Assembly (NCBI RefSeq): GCF_009789575.1
Contig: NZ_CP046908.1
Span: 1,798,001-1,862,000, forward strand
Source of the DNA: Stappia indica
GTDB taxonomy: Bacteria; Pseudomonadota; Alphaproteobacteria; Rhizobiales; Stappiaceae
DNA length: 64,000 bases
Direction of reading: 5' to 3'
In this document: one piece after another, positions 44,665-53,380 of the stretch
How the letters are laid out: every line of letters starts with the position of its first letter
Position numbering within the stretch: the first letter of the stretch is position 1
The notes under the pieces: generated by a model
The model's database searches: none
What the model was told of the DNA's origin: nothing
Seen by the model: only the letters and a program-made list of their open reading frames with translations
Position numbers and translations under genes: made by a program

Positions 44665-45897
44665 ATGTTGTCGGGACAGTCGGGCGACCGGACGGGCGGG
44701 CCGCCGGGCGAAACCCTCGGCACCTTGCACGACCTGCATTCGCAACTTTCGGGGGAGACGACCTTGTCGGCAACGGATTGGGAAACGGTGCTGGCCAATG
44801 CGGCGCGCCTTGCGGTGATCGTCCTCGGCCTTCTGGCCCTGCTGCTGGCCATCGACCACGCCCAGATGATCCTCGCGCCGATCTTCCTCGCCGTGGTCAT
44901 CGGGCTGATGTTCGGCCCGCTGTCGGACAGGATCGAGCAATTCGGCATTCCCAGCTGGATCTCGGCGCTCGGTGTCGTCGCCGCCTTCCTCACCCTCATC
45001 GCCATGACCGGGACCGCCTTCGCGGTGCCGCTGTCGGACTGGATGGACAAGCTGCCGGAGATCTGGGCGAAGCTGCAATCGCAGCTGACCAGCTGGCAGG
45101 GCGTCATCGCCTCCTTCGGCGGCATGCAGGAGGAACTGCGCTCCGCGCTCGGCCAGACGACGGGCATGAAGGTGGAGGTGGACGACACCTCGGCGGTGGA
45201 AAGCGTCGCCTATTTCGCCCCGGCGCTGACGGCGCAGATCGTTCTGTTTCTCGCCAGCATGTATTTCTTCATCGCCACCCGGAAGCAGTTCCGCGAGGCG
45301 GTGCTCGCCTTCTGCCCGACCTCGGCCCTGCGCGCCAGCGCCAGGCGCATCTTCGAGGATGTCGAGGCCAGGGTGTCGCGCTACCTGCTGTCGATCACGG
45401 CGGTGAACATCATCCTCGGCCTTGCCGTGTCGCTGGCCCTGTGGGTGCTGGGTGTGCCCTCGCCCATGCTGTGGGGCCTGCTCGCCGGGGTGCTGAACTA
45501 CGTGATCTATATCGGCCCGGCGGTGATGGCCCTGCTGCTGACCGGCGTCGGCCTTGCCACCTCCGAGACGACCTTCGGCATCCTGGCGCCGCCCCTCGTC
45601 TACCTGTTCCTCAACCTGATGGAAGCGCAGTTCCTGACCCCGGCGGTGCTGGGGCGCACGATGACGCTGAACCCGTTCGTCGTGCTGCTGTCCATCGCCC
45701 TGTGGATCTGGCTGTGGGGGCCGGTCGGCGGCTTCATCGCCGTGCCCTGCCTGCTGATCCTCGACACGGTGCTGACCAACATCCTGCCGCTGAACGAGGT
45801 GACGCAGGACGAGAACGCGCCCGTCGGATTGCCCGTGCCGCGACCTGCCTCCGGCGCTTCGTCTCAGGCGCCGTCGGCGCCCTCGGGCAGCGCGTAG
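44665..45897 (+). CDS. AI-2E family transporter (PerM/TqsA type)
   Basis: 410 residues with about eight membrane helices. Family marks are the paired N-terminal helices around IFLAVVIGLMFGPLSD, the long amphipathic middle, and the C-terminal block with LLAGVLNYVIYIGPAV and GPVGGFIAVPCLLI. Such proteins export small molecules or ions; the AI-2 role is proven for few. GGAGG at 44649-44653 precedes the ATG; a GTG at 44656 is too close. The EcfG promoter makes it a stress gene. Its 3' end overlaps the 3' end of the convergent ABC ATPase gene by 34 bp. Confidence 0.8.
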   Translation: MLSGQSGDRTGGPPGETLGTLHDLHSQLSGETTLSATDWETVLANAARLAVIVLGLLALLLAIDHAQMILAPIFLAVVIGLMFGPLSDRIEQFGIPSWISALGVVAAFLTLIAMTGTAFAVPLSDWMDKLPEIWAKLQSQLTSWQGVIASFGGMQEELRSALGQTTGMKVEVDDTSAVESVAYFAPALTAQIVLFLASMYFFIATRKQFREAVLAFCPTSALRASARRIFEDVEARVSRYLLSITAVNIILGLAVSLALWVLGVPSPMLWGLLAGVLNYVIYIGPAVMALLLTGVGLATSETTFGILAPPLVYLFLNLMEAQFLTPAVLGRTMTLNPFVVLLSIALWIWLWGPVGGFIAVPCLLILDTVLTNILPLNEVTQDENAPVGLPVPRPASGASSQAPSAPSGSA

Positions 45898-46643
45898 GTC
45901 GTCACGAACTGGCCCTCCAGCCGGTGCGCCGCGATGGGAATGTCGTAGATCGCCGTCAGGTTGGCGCCGGTCATCACCTCGCCGGCACTGCCGTGGCACA
46001 GCACCCGCCCGTCCTTCATGCCGATGATGCGGTCGGAGAAGTTTCCGGCGATGTCGATGTCGTGCAGGACCACCACCACCGCCTTGCCGAAGCGCCGCGA
46101 GGCATCGCGCAACAGGTGCATCATCGACACCGCATGGCGGATGTCGAGGCTGGCGAGCGGCTCGTCGAACAGCATGTAATCCGTGTCCTGGGCCAGCACC
46201 ATGGCGACATAGGCGCGCTGGCGCTGGCCGCCGGAGAGCTCGTCGAGGAAGCGGTCGGCGATGGGCTCCAGCCCGAGATAGGAAAGCGCCCGGCCGATCA
46301 TCGCGTGGTCCGCCTCCCCAAGGCGCCCGCGCGAATGCGGGTAGCGGCCGAAGGCGACGAGATCGCGCACGGTGAGCCGGGCGGCGATACTGTTGTCCTG
46401 CTTCAGGACCGAGAGCCGGCGCGACAGCGCCTCACCGGGCGTCGTGGCGACATTCAGCCCGTCGACGGTGATCGTGCCGCGATCGGCGGCGAGCAGCCGG
46501 GCGATGAGGCCGAGCAGGGTCGACTTGCCCGCCCCGTTCGGCCCGATGATGCCGGTGAGCCCGCCGCGCGGGATGGTCAGGCTGACGCCGTCGACGACGA
46601 CATGCCCGTCATAGGCCTTGGTCAGTCCCTCGATCTCGATCAA
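45864..46643 (-). CDS. ferric-siderophore ABC transporter ATP-binding protein
   Basis: 259 residues of the FecE/FhuC type: Walker A GPNGAGKST, Q-loop LKQDNSIAARLTV, signature LSGGQRQRA, Walker B YMLFDEPLASLD and a switch His in VLHDID. I chose a TTG at 46643, 4 bases inside the permease stop; no ATG or GTG is better placed. Its sequence style is that of the catecholate transporters of the Vct/Fat/Ceu group. It is the last gene of the siderophore operon. Confidence 0.83.
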   Translation of the reverse strand: MIEIEGLTKAYDGHVVVDGVSLTIPRGGLTGIIGPNGAGKSTLLGLIARLLAADRGTITVDGLNVATTPGEALSRRLSVLKQDNSIAARLTVRDLVAFGRYPHSRGRLGEADHAMIGRALSYLGLEPIADRFLDELSGGQRQRAYVAMVLAQDTDYMLFDEPLASLDIRHAVSMMHLLRDASRRFGKAVVVVLHDIDIAGNFSDRIIGMKDGRVLCHGSAGEVMTGANLTAIYDIPIAAHRLEGQFVTTYALPEGADGA

Positions 46644-47665
46644 CGCGCCATTCCCCTCAGCAGCATGACGATGAACAGCACGCCGCCGATGAACTCGGTG
46701 ACGATGCCGACCGCCGAGCCGAAGCCCAGCATCTGTTCCAGCACCAGCTGGCCGCCGGCCAGCAGCAGGATGCCGATGAGCGCCGCCCCGACCAGCACAT
46801 GCGCATGGCGAAAGCCCGGCACCAGCAGATAGGCGACATTGGCGACCAGAAGGCCGAAGAAGCTGACCGGCTCGAAGCCGTTGAGCGGGCCGACAAGGGC
46901 GGTGGCGACGCAGACCTGCAGCGAGACGAGAATGAGGATCAGCGAGACGGTGCGCCGGTAATCGAGCCCCAGGTTGATCGCCTGGTCGCGGCCGAGCAGC
47001 AGCACGTCGAGCCGGCCGCGCAGGCGCCACAGCGCCAGCGACACGGCGACGATCACCAGCGTGGCGATACCCAGAAGGTCCGGCGCGACGCCGTTGAAAC
47101 TGGCGAAGAGGCGGTCCTGCAGCACGACGAACTCGTTCGGATCGATGACCCGCTGCAGCAGCACCATCATGCCGCGGAACAACAGGCCGAAGACGACGCC
47201 GACCAGCAGCAGCACCTGCAGGCCCCGCCGCGCGCCGAGGAACAGCCAGCGATACAGCGCCAGCGAGAAAGCCAGCATCGCCAGCGTTTCCACCGCGAAC
47301 AGAAGCCGGTTGTCGACGCTGGCAAGCCGCGCGGAGCCGAGGAAGAAGACGAAGCACGTCTGCAGCAGCGCATAGAGCGCGTCGAACCCCATGATCGAGG
47401 GCGTGAGGATGCGGTTGCCGGCAATCGTCTGGAAGATCACCGTCGAGATGGCGATGGCGCTCGCCACCACGCAGATCGCCAGCAGCTTGCGGCCGCGAAA
47501 GGCGAGCGCGAACTCCCAGTTGCCCTTGACCCCGACGGTCATGAAGGCGGCCGCCACGACGAGGACCGCCAGCGCCAGCAGCGACAGCACCACGGCGGGC
47601 CGGCGCAGGGCCGCCTTGAGGCCACTGCCGGAGGGCGCGGCCGAAAGGGCGCGGTCATGCGGCAC
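46640..47665 (-). CDS. ferric-siderophore ABC transporter permease 2 (FecCD family)
   Basis: 341 residues, about 9-10 membrane helices, with the conserved TVIFQTIAGNRILTPSIMGFDALYAL region near residue 80 (quoted in part: QTIAGNRILTPSIMG) and ALVGPLNGFEPVSFFGLLVAN near the ATPase contact. GTG start at 47665 overlaps the first permease by 11 bp; the longer frame runs through that gene. It pairs with permease 1 as a heterodimer. Confidence 0.83.
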   Translation of the reverse strand: MPHDRALSAAPSGSGLKAALRRPAVVLSLLALAVLVVAAAFMTVGVKGNWEFALAFRGRKLLAICVVASAIAISTVIFQTIAGNRILTPSIMGFDALYALLQTCFVFFLGSARLASVDNRLLFAVETLAMLAFSLALYRWLFLGARRGLQVLLLVGVVFGLLFRGMMVLLQRVIDPNEFVVLQDRLFASFNGVAPDLLGIATLVIVAVSLALWRLRGRLDVLLLGRDQAINLGLDYRRTVSLILILVSLQVCVATALVGPLNGFEPVSFFGLLVANVAYLLVPGFRHAHVLVGAALIGILLLAGGQLVLEQMLGFGSAVGIVTEFIGGVLFIVMLLRGMAR

Positions 47666-48656
47666 GGGAGGGGCGCCCCAGCAGGAGATAGAGGAAGACG
47701 AGGCTGCCGAGCACGCCGAAGACGGTGCCGGCAGGGATCTCGTAAGGAGCGACGATGAGGCGGCCGGCAATGTCGCAGGCCAGCACCAGGCCGGCGCCGC
47801 ACAGCGCCATCCAGGGCAGCGAGCGGCGCAGGTTGTCGCCCATGGCGAGGCTGACGAGATTGGGCACCACCAGCCCGAGGAAGGGAATCGAGCCGACCGT
47901 CGTCACCACCAGCGCCGAGATCAGCGAGACGATGACGAGGCCGACGGCGAGCGTGCGTCCGTGGTCGAGGCCGAGATTGCGGCTCATGTCGCGGCCGAGC
48001 CCGGCGATGGTGAAGCGGTCGGCGGCGAGATAGGCAAGGATGCTCAGGGCCAGCGTCAGCCACAACAGTTCGTAGCGGCCGGCGATCACCACCGAGAAGT
48101 CGCCGTTGCGCCAGGCGCCGAGCGACTGGATCAGCCCGTAGTGATGGGCGATGTAGGCGGTGAGCGAACCAATGATGCCGCCGAACATGATGCCGGTCAG
48201 CGGCACGAGAAGCGGCGAGCCGGGCGGTATCGCACGCAGCAGGCGCAGGAACAGCGCAGTGCCGGCACAGGCAAAGCCGGCAGAGACCAGCGACTTCACC
48301 ACCACCGGGCTACCTGGAAAGAACAGCAGCATCACCAGCATGCCGAGGCCCGCCGCCTCCGTCGTGCCGGCGGTGGTCGGCTCGACGAAGCGGTTGCGCG
48401 TCAGCATCTGCATGATGACGCCGGCAATCGCCAGGCACGAGCCGGCCAGCATCAGCGCGGCGGTGCGCGGCAGCCGGCTCTCGAGAAGCGCGAGCATGGC
48501 CGCCTCGCGCGTTGCCGGATCGAGCAGCCGGCCGGGCGTCAGGTCGGCGACGCCGACGAAGAGGCTGACGCTCGCCAGCGCCAGCAGGGCGAGGAGCCCC
48601 ACGGCAAGGCCTCCTGCCGCAAGGCCGTTCGGGGAGCCGGAACGTCTCGTCGCCAT
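47655..48656 (-). CDS. ferric-siderophore ABC transporter permease 1 (FecCD family)
   Basis: 333 residues, about 9 membrane helices. Typical marks are ESRLPRTAALMLAGSCLAIAGVIMQ (part: RLPRTAALMLAGSCLAIAG), the VEPTTAGTTEAAGLG loop and FLGLVVPNLVSLAMGDNLRR. It lies 42 bases after the binding-protein gene, with which it forms the operon core. Confidence 0.85.
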   Translation of the reverse strand: MATRRSGSPNGLAAGGLAVGLLALLALASVSLFVGVADLTPGRLLDPATREAAMLALLESRLPRTAALMLAGSCLAIAGVIMQMLTRNRFVEPTTAGTTEAAGLGMLVMLLFFPGSPVVVKSLVSAGFACAGTALFLRLLRAIPPGSPLLVPLTGIMFGGIIGSLTAYIAHHYGLIQSLGAWRNGDFSVVIAGRYELLWLTLALSILAYLAADRFTIAGLGRDMSRNLGLDHGRTLAVGLVIVSLISALVVTTVGSIPFLGLVVPNLVSLAMGDNLRRSLPWMALCGAGLVLACDIAGRLIVAPYEIPAGTVFGVLGSLVFLYLLLGRPSRAA

Positions 48657-48698
48657 GTCAGGTGTCGCTGTTCATCGAAGGGGCCGCGCAGGACACGG

Positions 48699-49634
48699 TC
48701 AGTCGAGCGCGGCGGCGATCTCGTCCACCATCGCCTGCATGGCGGTGAGGCCGGTGCCGCTGAGATACCAGCTGTCGGGATCGAGATAGACCACCCGGCC
48801 GTTGCTCCAGGCCTTGGTCCGGCGGACGATCTCGTTGTCGAGCAGGACGCTGGCCGCCTGGCCGCGCTGGCCGATGGCCGCGTCGCGGTCGATGACGAAG
48901 AGCGTGTCCGGATCGGTCTTGAGGATGAACTCGTAGGAGACCGCCTGGCCGTGGGTCGCAACCGCAAGGTCGGCAGCAGCTGGCGCAACGCCGAACACCG
49001 TGTGGATGATGCCGAAGCGCGAGCCGGGGCCATAGGCGCTCATGCGCCCGCCCGTGGTCATGAGGATGAGGCCGGTGCCGGCGCCCTTCGCCTTGTCCTT
49101 GAGCGCGGCGATGGAGGCATCGAGCGCGGCGATGCGGCGCTCGGCCTCCTCCTCGCGCCGGGTGATGCGCGCCAGGAGCCGGACCTTGTCCTTGGCGTCC
49201 TCGATGTAGCGGGAGGCATCGACCGTGACGTCGACGGTCGGGGCGATGGCGGCAAGCTCGGCATATTTGGCGGCCGAGCGCCCGCCGGTGACGATGAGAT
49301 CGGGCGCGGCGGCCGCGACCGCCTCGAAATCCGGCTCGAACAGCGAGCCGATCTTGGGATAGGCGGCCTCATTATAGTGGCGAAGATAGGCCGGCTTCAC
49401 CCCTTCCGGCACACCGGCGACCGGAACGCCCAGCGTATCCAGCGTGTCGAGCGCGGCAAGGTCGAAGACGAGGATCGTCTTCGGGTCGAGCGGCACCTCG
49501 CTGGTGCCCTGCGCGTGCTGGATCGTGATCGTCTCGGCGTGCAGCGGCGCGGCAGGGGCAAGAAGCAGGGCGCAGGCCGCAAGGGCGGAGAACAGGGAGG
49601 AGCGGAAGCGGGCAGGAACGGGCATGTCGTCCAT
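48699..49634 (-). CDS. siderophore-binding periplasmic protein (FatB/VctP/CeuE type)
   Basis: 311 residues. Signal peptide about 1-33 with LLLAPAAPLHA. The mature part begins ITIQHAQGTSEVPLDP and has DTLGVPVAGVP and APDLIVTGGRS, a pattern of catecholate binding proteins for petrobactin, enterobactin fragments or vibriobactin. Two start codons (49634 and 49625) are equally possible; neither has a good ribosome site. It hands the ferric complex from the TonB receptor to the permeases. No siderophore synthesis genes are in view, so foreign siderophores may be used. Confidence 0.82.
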   Translation of the reverse strand: MDDMPVPARFRSSLFSALAACALLLAPAAPLHAETITIQHAQGTSEVPLDPKTILVFDLAALDTLDTLGVPVAGVPEGVKPAYLRHYNEAAYPKIGSLFEPDFEAVAAAAPDLIVTGGRSAAKYAELAAIAPTVDVTVDASRYIEDAKDKVRLLARITRREEEAERRIAALDASIAALKDKAKGAGTGLILMTTGGRMSAYGPGSRFGIIHTVFGVAPAAADLAVATHGQAVSYEFILKTDPDTLFVIDRDAAIGQRGQAASVLLDNEIVRRTKAWSNGRVVYLDPDSWYLSGTGLTAMQAMVDEIAAALD

Positions 49635-49669
49635 CCGTTGGATGTGGGAGGGGGGCATGGGCCGCGGGC

Positions 49670-50650
49670 TCACTCGGTGCAGTCGATGGCGAACTGCACC
49701 GCATCGAGCGCGGCAAGGATGCGGGACGTCTGGTGGGTGCGGCCCTCGTATTCCTCGTAGGAAAAGCGCAGGTGCCCCTCGCCCTTTTCCGCAACAAGGG
49801 CAGCAAGCGCGCGGGCATTGGTCACCATCGCGTTGTTGGCGATCCAGCGGCGGCGCGCCTCCGCCCCCTCGCCGGCGCGCGCGTCCTGCGGGCCGAACTC
49901 TTCCTCCGCGCCGCCGACGGTGACGCGAAGACCCGGCACGGGCGCATCGGCGGAGGCGGCCGGCGGGCGGGCGATGGCACGCTCCAGATCGGCCAAAATC
50001 TGCCGGTCGTCGACCCAGATCGAGGGGCTGCTCGCCGCATAGCAGGAGAAGCTGTCCGGATCCGTGGCGAGGCGGTGCAGCACCATCAGCCCGCCGAGCG
50101 AATGGCCGAACAGGGTCTGCGGCCCGGTGCTCTCGCCGAGCAGGCTGCGCACCAGCGGCTTCACCTCGTCCTCGATGAGGGCAAGGAAGGCATCGCCGCC
50201 GCCGAGCTGCGGCCAGGGCTGGCCGTTGGGCCGCTCCGGCATGACATGGGCGCCGCCCGCCCGCGATGTCGGCGGGGTCATGTCGTAAACGCGCCGGTCG
50301 ATGCTGGCACGGCCCCTCGGCCAGGCGATGGCGACAATCGCGACCGGCGAGCGGCCCGTGCGCGCGGCCAGCGGATTGAGCGTGCGGGCGATGTCGGTGA
50401 GGAGCGCGAAACTGTCCTCTCCGTCGAAACTGTAGAGCACCGGCCAGCCGCCGGCCGGCGCCTTGCCTTGCGGCCGGTAGACCAGCAGGCGGAAGGCCTC
50501 GCCGCCCGCCTTGGCGGTGAAGGCGATCTCCACCGCGCCCTCGATCCGCACGGGCGCAGCGGAAGGCTCCGAAGCACGCGCGAGCGTGCCCGCCGCAATC
50601 AGCGCGGCGAGGGCAAGCACGATCAGGGATCGCAGGGCAGGCAGCGGCAT
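49670..50650 (-). CDS. exported alpha/beta-hydrolase esterase, siderophore esterase (IroE/Fes-like)
   Basis: 326 residues. Signal peptide about 1-26 (ending ARA), then an esterase-D fold with the nucleophile Ser in FGHSLGGLMV (about residue 179) and a catalytic His near the C-terminus in GRTHQTS. IroE and BesA-type enzymes cut trilactone siderophores in the periplasm. It lies 35 bases before the binding-protein gene, so it could trim a cyclic catecholate to the linear form that the FatB/VctP-type protein binds. Role inferred from context and fold. Confidence 0.75.
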   Translation of the reverse strand: MPLPALRSLIVLALAALIAAGTLARASEPSAAPVRIEGAVEIAFTAKAGGEAFRLLVYRPQGKAPAGGWPVLYSFDGEDSFALLTDIARTLNPLAARTGRSPVAIVAIAWPRGRASIDRRVYDMTPPTSRAGGAHVMPERPNGQPWPQLGGGDAFLALIEDEVKPLVRSLLGESTGPQTLFGHSLGGLMVLHRLATDPDSFSCYAASSPSIWVDDRQILADLERAIARPPAASADAPVPGLRVTVGGAEEEFGPQDARAGEGAEARRRWIANNAMVTNARALAALVAEKGEGHLRFSYEEYEGRTHQTSRILAALDAVQFAIDCTE

Positions 50651-50656
50651 CGAGGC

Positions 50657-50944
50657 TCAGTCCTTGGTTTCCCAGACGATCTCCGGCTTTTCCCGCCAGG
50701 AAAAGCGCTCGAGATGATCGTGGACGACGAATTTGGTGCGTGCCAGCGTCTCCTCGGTCTTCGAGACGCATTCGATCTTCAGCTGCTCCGCGTCCGCCCA
50801 CAGGCGGCAATCGCCGAAGGGAAAGTCGACCTCGCCGCTCGTCGCGTCGAAACGGGCCTCCACCTTGTGGGCGAAGTGCTTGCACAGCTGCTGCAGGTAG
50901 CGCGACGCATTGGCGGTCGCAACGGTGGTCTGAATGCCCGGCAT
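50657..50944 (-). CDS. DUF2218 family protein
   Basis: 95 residues from the ATG at 50944 (110 if the ATG at 50989 is used). Motifs ATANASRYLQQLCKHFAHK near the start and FPFGDCRLWAD identify DUF2218. No signal peptide or helix. Members often sit in siderophore-uptake operons; function unknown. It is 6 bases before the esterase gene and 90 bases after the TonB receptor, so it belongs to the iron operon. Confidence 0.75.
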   Translation of the reverse strand: MPGIQTTVATANASRYLQQLCKHFAHKVEARFDATSGEVDFPFGDCRLWADAEQLKIECVSKTEETLARTKFVVHDHLERFSWREKPEIVWETKD

Positions 50945-51034
50945 GAATGGCTGTCCGCTATCAGGTTGCGCGGGACGGGGCGACGTCATGTCTCCGCCCC
51001 GCCTGTGTCTTGTGGTGCTTCCTTGAGGAAGCGG

Positions 51035-53215
51035 TCAGAACTTCGCCGAAAGCCGGAAGGTCGCGCTGCGCGGCTCGCCGTAGAAGTTGAACACCGAATT
51101 GCCGCCGACGCGCGAATAGTACTTCTCGTCGAAGATGTTGTTCACGTTCAGCGTCGCGGTGAAGTTGTCGTTGATCCGGTAGCCGGCCATCAGGTCGGCG
51201 GTGACATAGCCCGGCGCCTTGATGGTGACACCGCCCGACACGCTCGAGAAGGAGCTGAACGCGGTGACGCCGCCGCCCACGAACACGCCCTCGAAGGCAC
51301 CGAAGCGCTCGTCGAACGCGTATTTGGTCCACAGCTGGAACATGTGCTGCGGGGTGTAGGTGCTGAAGGTCTGGCCGGCCTGGGCCGTGTTGAGATAGGT
51401 GCTGTCGGTATAGGTGTAGCCGCCGGCGATCTCCCAGCCCGGCAGCGGCGAGCCCGAGGCCTCGACCTCGATGCCCTGCACCTCGACCTCGCCCTGGGCG
51501 ATGGAGGCGCCCGGCGTCGTCGGATCGGCGACCGCCCGGTTCGTGTCGCGCAGGTTGAAATAGGCGAGCGAGGCGTTGACGCCGCTGTCGAACAGCTCCG
51601 CCTTCAGGCCCGCCTCGTACTGCCGGCCCTCGCGCGGGTCGATCATCTTGCCGGCGACGTCCGTCGCGGTCTGCGGCTGGAAGATCTCGGTGTAGCTGGA
51701 ATAGGCGGAGAGCCAGTCGGTCAGGTCGAAGACGACGCCGGCATAGGGCGTGAACTTGGCATCGACGTCCTGCTTGCCCGTCACAGCACCGGTGATCAGG
51801 TTGGTCGTCGTGGCGCTGTACCAGCTGAAGCGGCCGCCGCCGATCAGGGTCAGGCGCTCGATCGGCTTCACCCGCAGCTGGCCGTAGACGCCGAAGCGGT
51901 CGGAATCGGTGCCTGTCTGGACGGTGTAGTTGACCGTGGGCTCGGGCAGCGCGGAGTTCCAGTTGTAGATGTTCTGGTTGCCGGCGATGGTGCCGGCGCC
52001 CTGCAGCAGCGTAGCGTCGGTGTTCTGGTAGTCGACGCCGACGATGATGTTGTGCTCCTGGCCGAACAGCTCGAACGGCTTGCTGACATGCGCATCGAGG
52101 GCGAGCGAGCCGGCCTGGTAGTCGCGCGCCAGCCAGCGGGTGTCGGCCGTGTCGCCGCCGCCGGAGACGATGTTGCCGCCCGCGCCGACATAGCCGTTGG
52201 CCCAGGCGTAGAGGAAGTCGACATCCGTATCCTGGTAGCGGGCCGAGACCTTGGCATGGCCGCCGTCGTCGAACTTGTGCTCCAGCTCGGCGATGTAATC
52301 GGTGACGGAATTGTCGAAGCGGTTCCAGTCGGCGCCGGTGAAGGTGGAGCGGTCGAGATCGAGCAGCGTGCCGTTCTGCGTCGTCGGCAGGCCGTTGAAC
52401 GGGGTGATGTCGCGAACCTGGTGGCTGACCGACAAGGTCGCCGTGGTGCTCTCGCCGATATCGGCCTGGATCGTGCCGTAGGCGACGCCGACGCCGTTCT
52501 CCGTCGTGTCGACGAAGCCCTTGTCGTGCTGCAGGACGCCGACGAAGCGGCCGCGCACCGAGCCGGACTCGTTGAGGCGGCCGGTCACGTCGACCTCGCC
52601 GCGCTTGTGCTCCCACGAGCCGAACGCGCCCTCGAATCTAGCCTCGAAGTCGCTCTTGGCCTGCTTCAGGCGCATGTTGATGGCGCCCGCCGGCTCGCCG
52701 GCGCCGCCGAACAGGCCGGCCGGGCCGCGCAGGATTTCCACATGGTCGATGATTGCCATGTCGGGCTGGGTGCCGTAGACGCTCGACAGCGGCGCCGGCA
52801 GGCCGTTGAAGTAGAGATTGTCGAACTCGAAGCCGCGCGAGAACAGGCTGGACCGGCCGTTGTCGTTGTTCAGCACGACGATGCCGGGCGTCTCCCGCAG
52901 GGCCGTGTCGAGCGAGGTGTAGCCGCCGTCCTCCAGCCGCTCGCGGGTCAGGACGGTGGTCGACTGCGGGATCTGGCGGACGGGGACGACATCCTTCTCG
53001 CCGACGCTGACGAGATTGGTGGTGTAGCTGTCGCTCTCGTCCGTCTCGTAGCTGGCGCCCTGCACGACGATGCGCTCGAGCACGGTCGGAGCCACGTCCT
53101 GCGCCAGCGCCGAAGCGGGAAGGACGAGACCGAGCGCGGTCGTCGCGAGCAGAAGCCGGCCAATCCGGGGCGAAGCCTCGCCCGGTACCGCCTGGCGGCC
53201 AATCTTCGTAGTCAT
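51035..53215 (-). CDS. TonB-dependent ferric siderophore receptor
   Basis: 726 residues. Signal peptide about 1-38 (ending ALAQ). The plug domain has the N-terminal ERIVVQGASY TonB region, QIPQSTTVLTRE, DTALRETPGIVV and GSxRGF-like FSRGFEFDN; a 22-strand barrel follows and ends in TFRLSAKF with the aromatic last residue needed for outer-membrane insertion. FhuE/FpvA-like class. ATG 53215 lies behind GGGGGTG. It takes the ferric complex across the outer membrane. Divergent from the AraC gene with an iron-box-like palindrome between them. Confidence 0.88.
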   Translation of the reverse strand: MTTKIGRQAVPGEASPRIGRLLLATTALGLVLPASALAQDVAPTVLERIVVQGASYETDESDSYTTNLVSVGEKDVVPVRQIPQSTTVLTRERLEDGGYTSLDTALRETPGIVVLNNDNGRSSLFSRGFEFDNLYFNGLPAPLSSVYGTQPDMAIIDHVEILRGPAGLFGGAGEPAGAINMRLKQAKSDFEARFEGAFGSWEHKRGEVDVTGRLNESGSVRGRFVGVLQHDKGFVDTTENGVGVAYGTIQADIGESTTATLSVSHQVRDITPFNGLPTTQNGTLLDLDRSTFTGADWNRFDNSVTDYIAELEHKFDDGGHAKVSARYQDTDVDFLYAWANGYVGAGGNIVSGGGDTADTRWLARDYQAGSLALDAHVSKPFELFGQEHNIIVGVDYQNTDATLLQGAGTIAGNQNIYNWNSALPEPTVNYTVQTGTDSDRFGVYGQLRVKPIERLTLIGGGRFSWYSATTTNLITGAVTGKQDVDAKFTPYAGVVFDLTDWLSAYSSYTEIFQPQTATDVAGKMIDPREGRQYEAGLKAELFDSGVNASLAYFNLRDTNRAVADPTTPGASIAQGEVEVQGIEVEASGSPLPGWEIAGGYTYTDSTYLNTAQAGQTFSTYTPQHMFQLWTKYAFDERFGAFEGVFVGGGVTAFSSFSSVSGGVTIKAPGYVTADLMAGYRINDNFTATLNVNNIFDEKYYSRVGGNSVFNFYGEPRSATFRLSAKF

Positions 53216-53255
53216 GCACACCCCCATACACTGCCCGGCAGCGGGTGCCGAGCAG

Positions 53256-53280
53256 AAACTTGATAAAAACACTCATGTTT
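53256..53280. promoter_or_regulatory. iron-responsive operator candidate (TGA-N9-TCA in a longer palindrome)
   Basis: AAACTTGA-N9-TCATGTTT, 8-bp arms with one mismatch, centred in the divergent promoter 41 bases upstream of the receptor gene. The core TGA-N9-TCA is the IRO-box bound by RirA in rhizobia; a Fur or PchR-like site is also possible. Confidence 0.5.
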
Positions 53281-53380
53281 GTTAGAGGAAGCACCCGACC
53301 AATGCCACCGCCGGACCTTTGCGCAGGCGTCAAAGATGTTTGCGCGGCCCGCGGTGCCCGCAGGAGAGGCGGCCACGACA

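Noticed and set aside
44665-45897. Quorum-sensing autoinducer-2 exporter
   Set aside because: The family name is misleading; there is no luxS or lsr gene here, and members also act as ion antiporters. Kept as AI-2E family only.
49733-53263. A 1,176-codon open frame antisense to the TonB receptor and siderophore genes
   Set aside because: It is a GC-rich shadow: Arg/Gly/Ala-rich translation without any domain, no ribosome site, and it lies opposite well-recognised genes. Similar long antisense frames at 3175-6213, 19963-22893 and 60511-63324 were rejected for the same reason.
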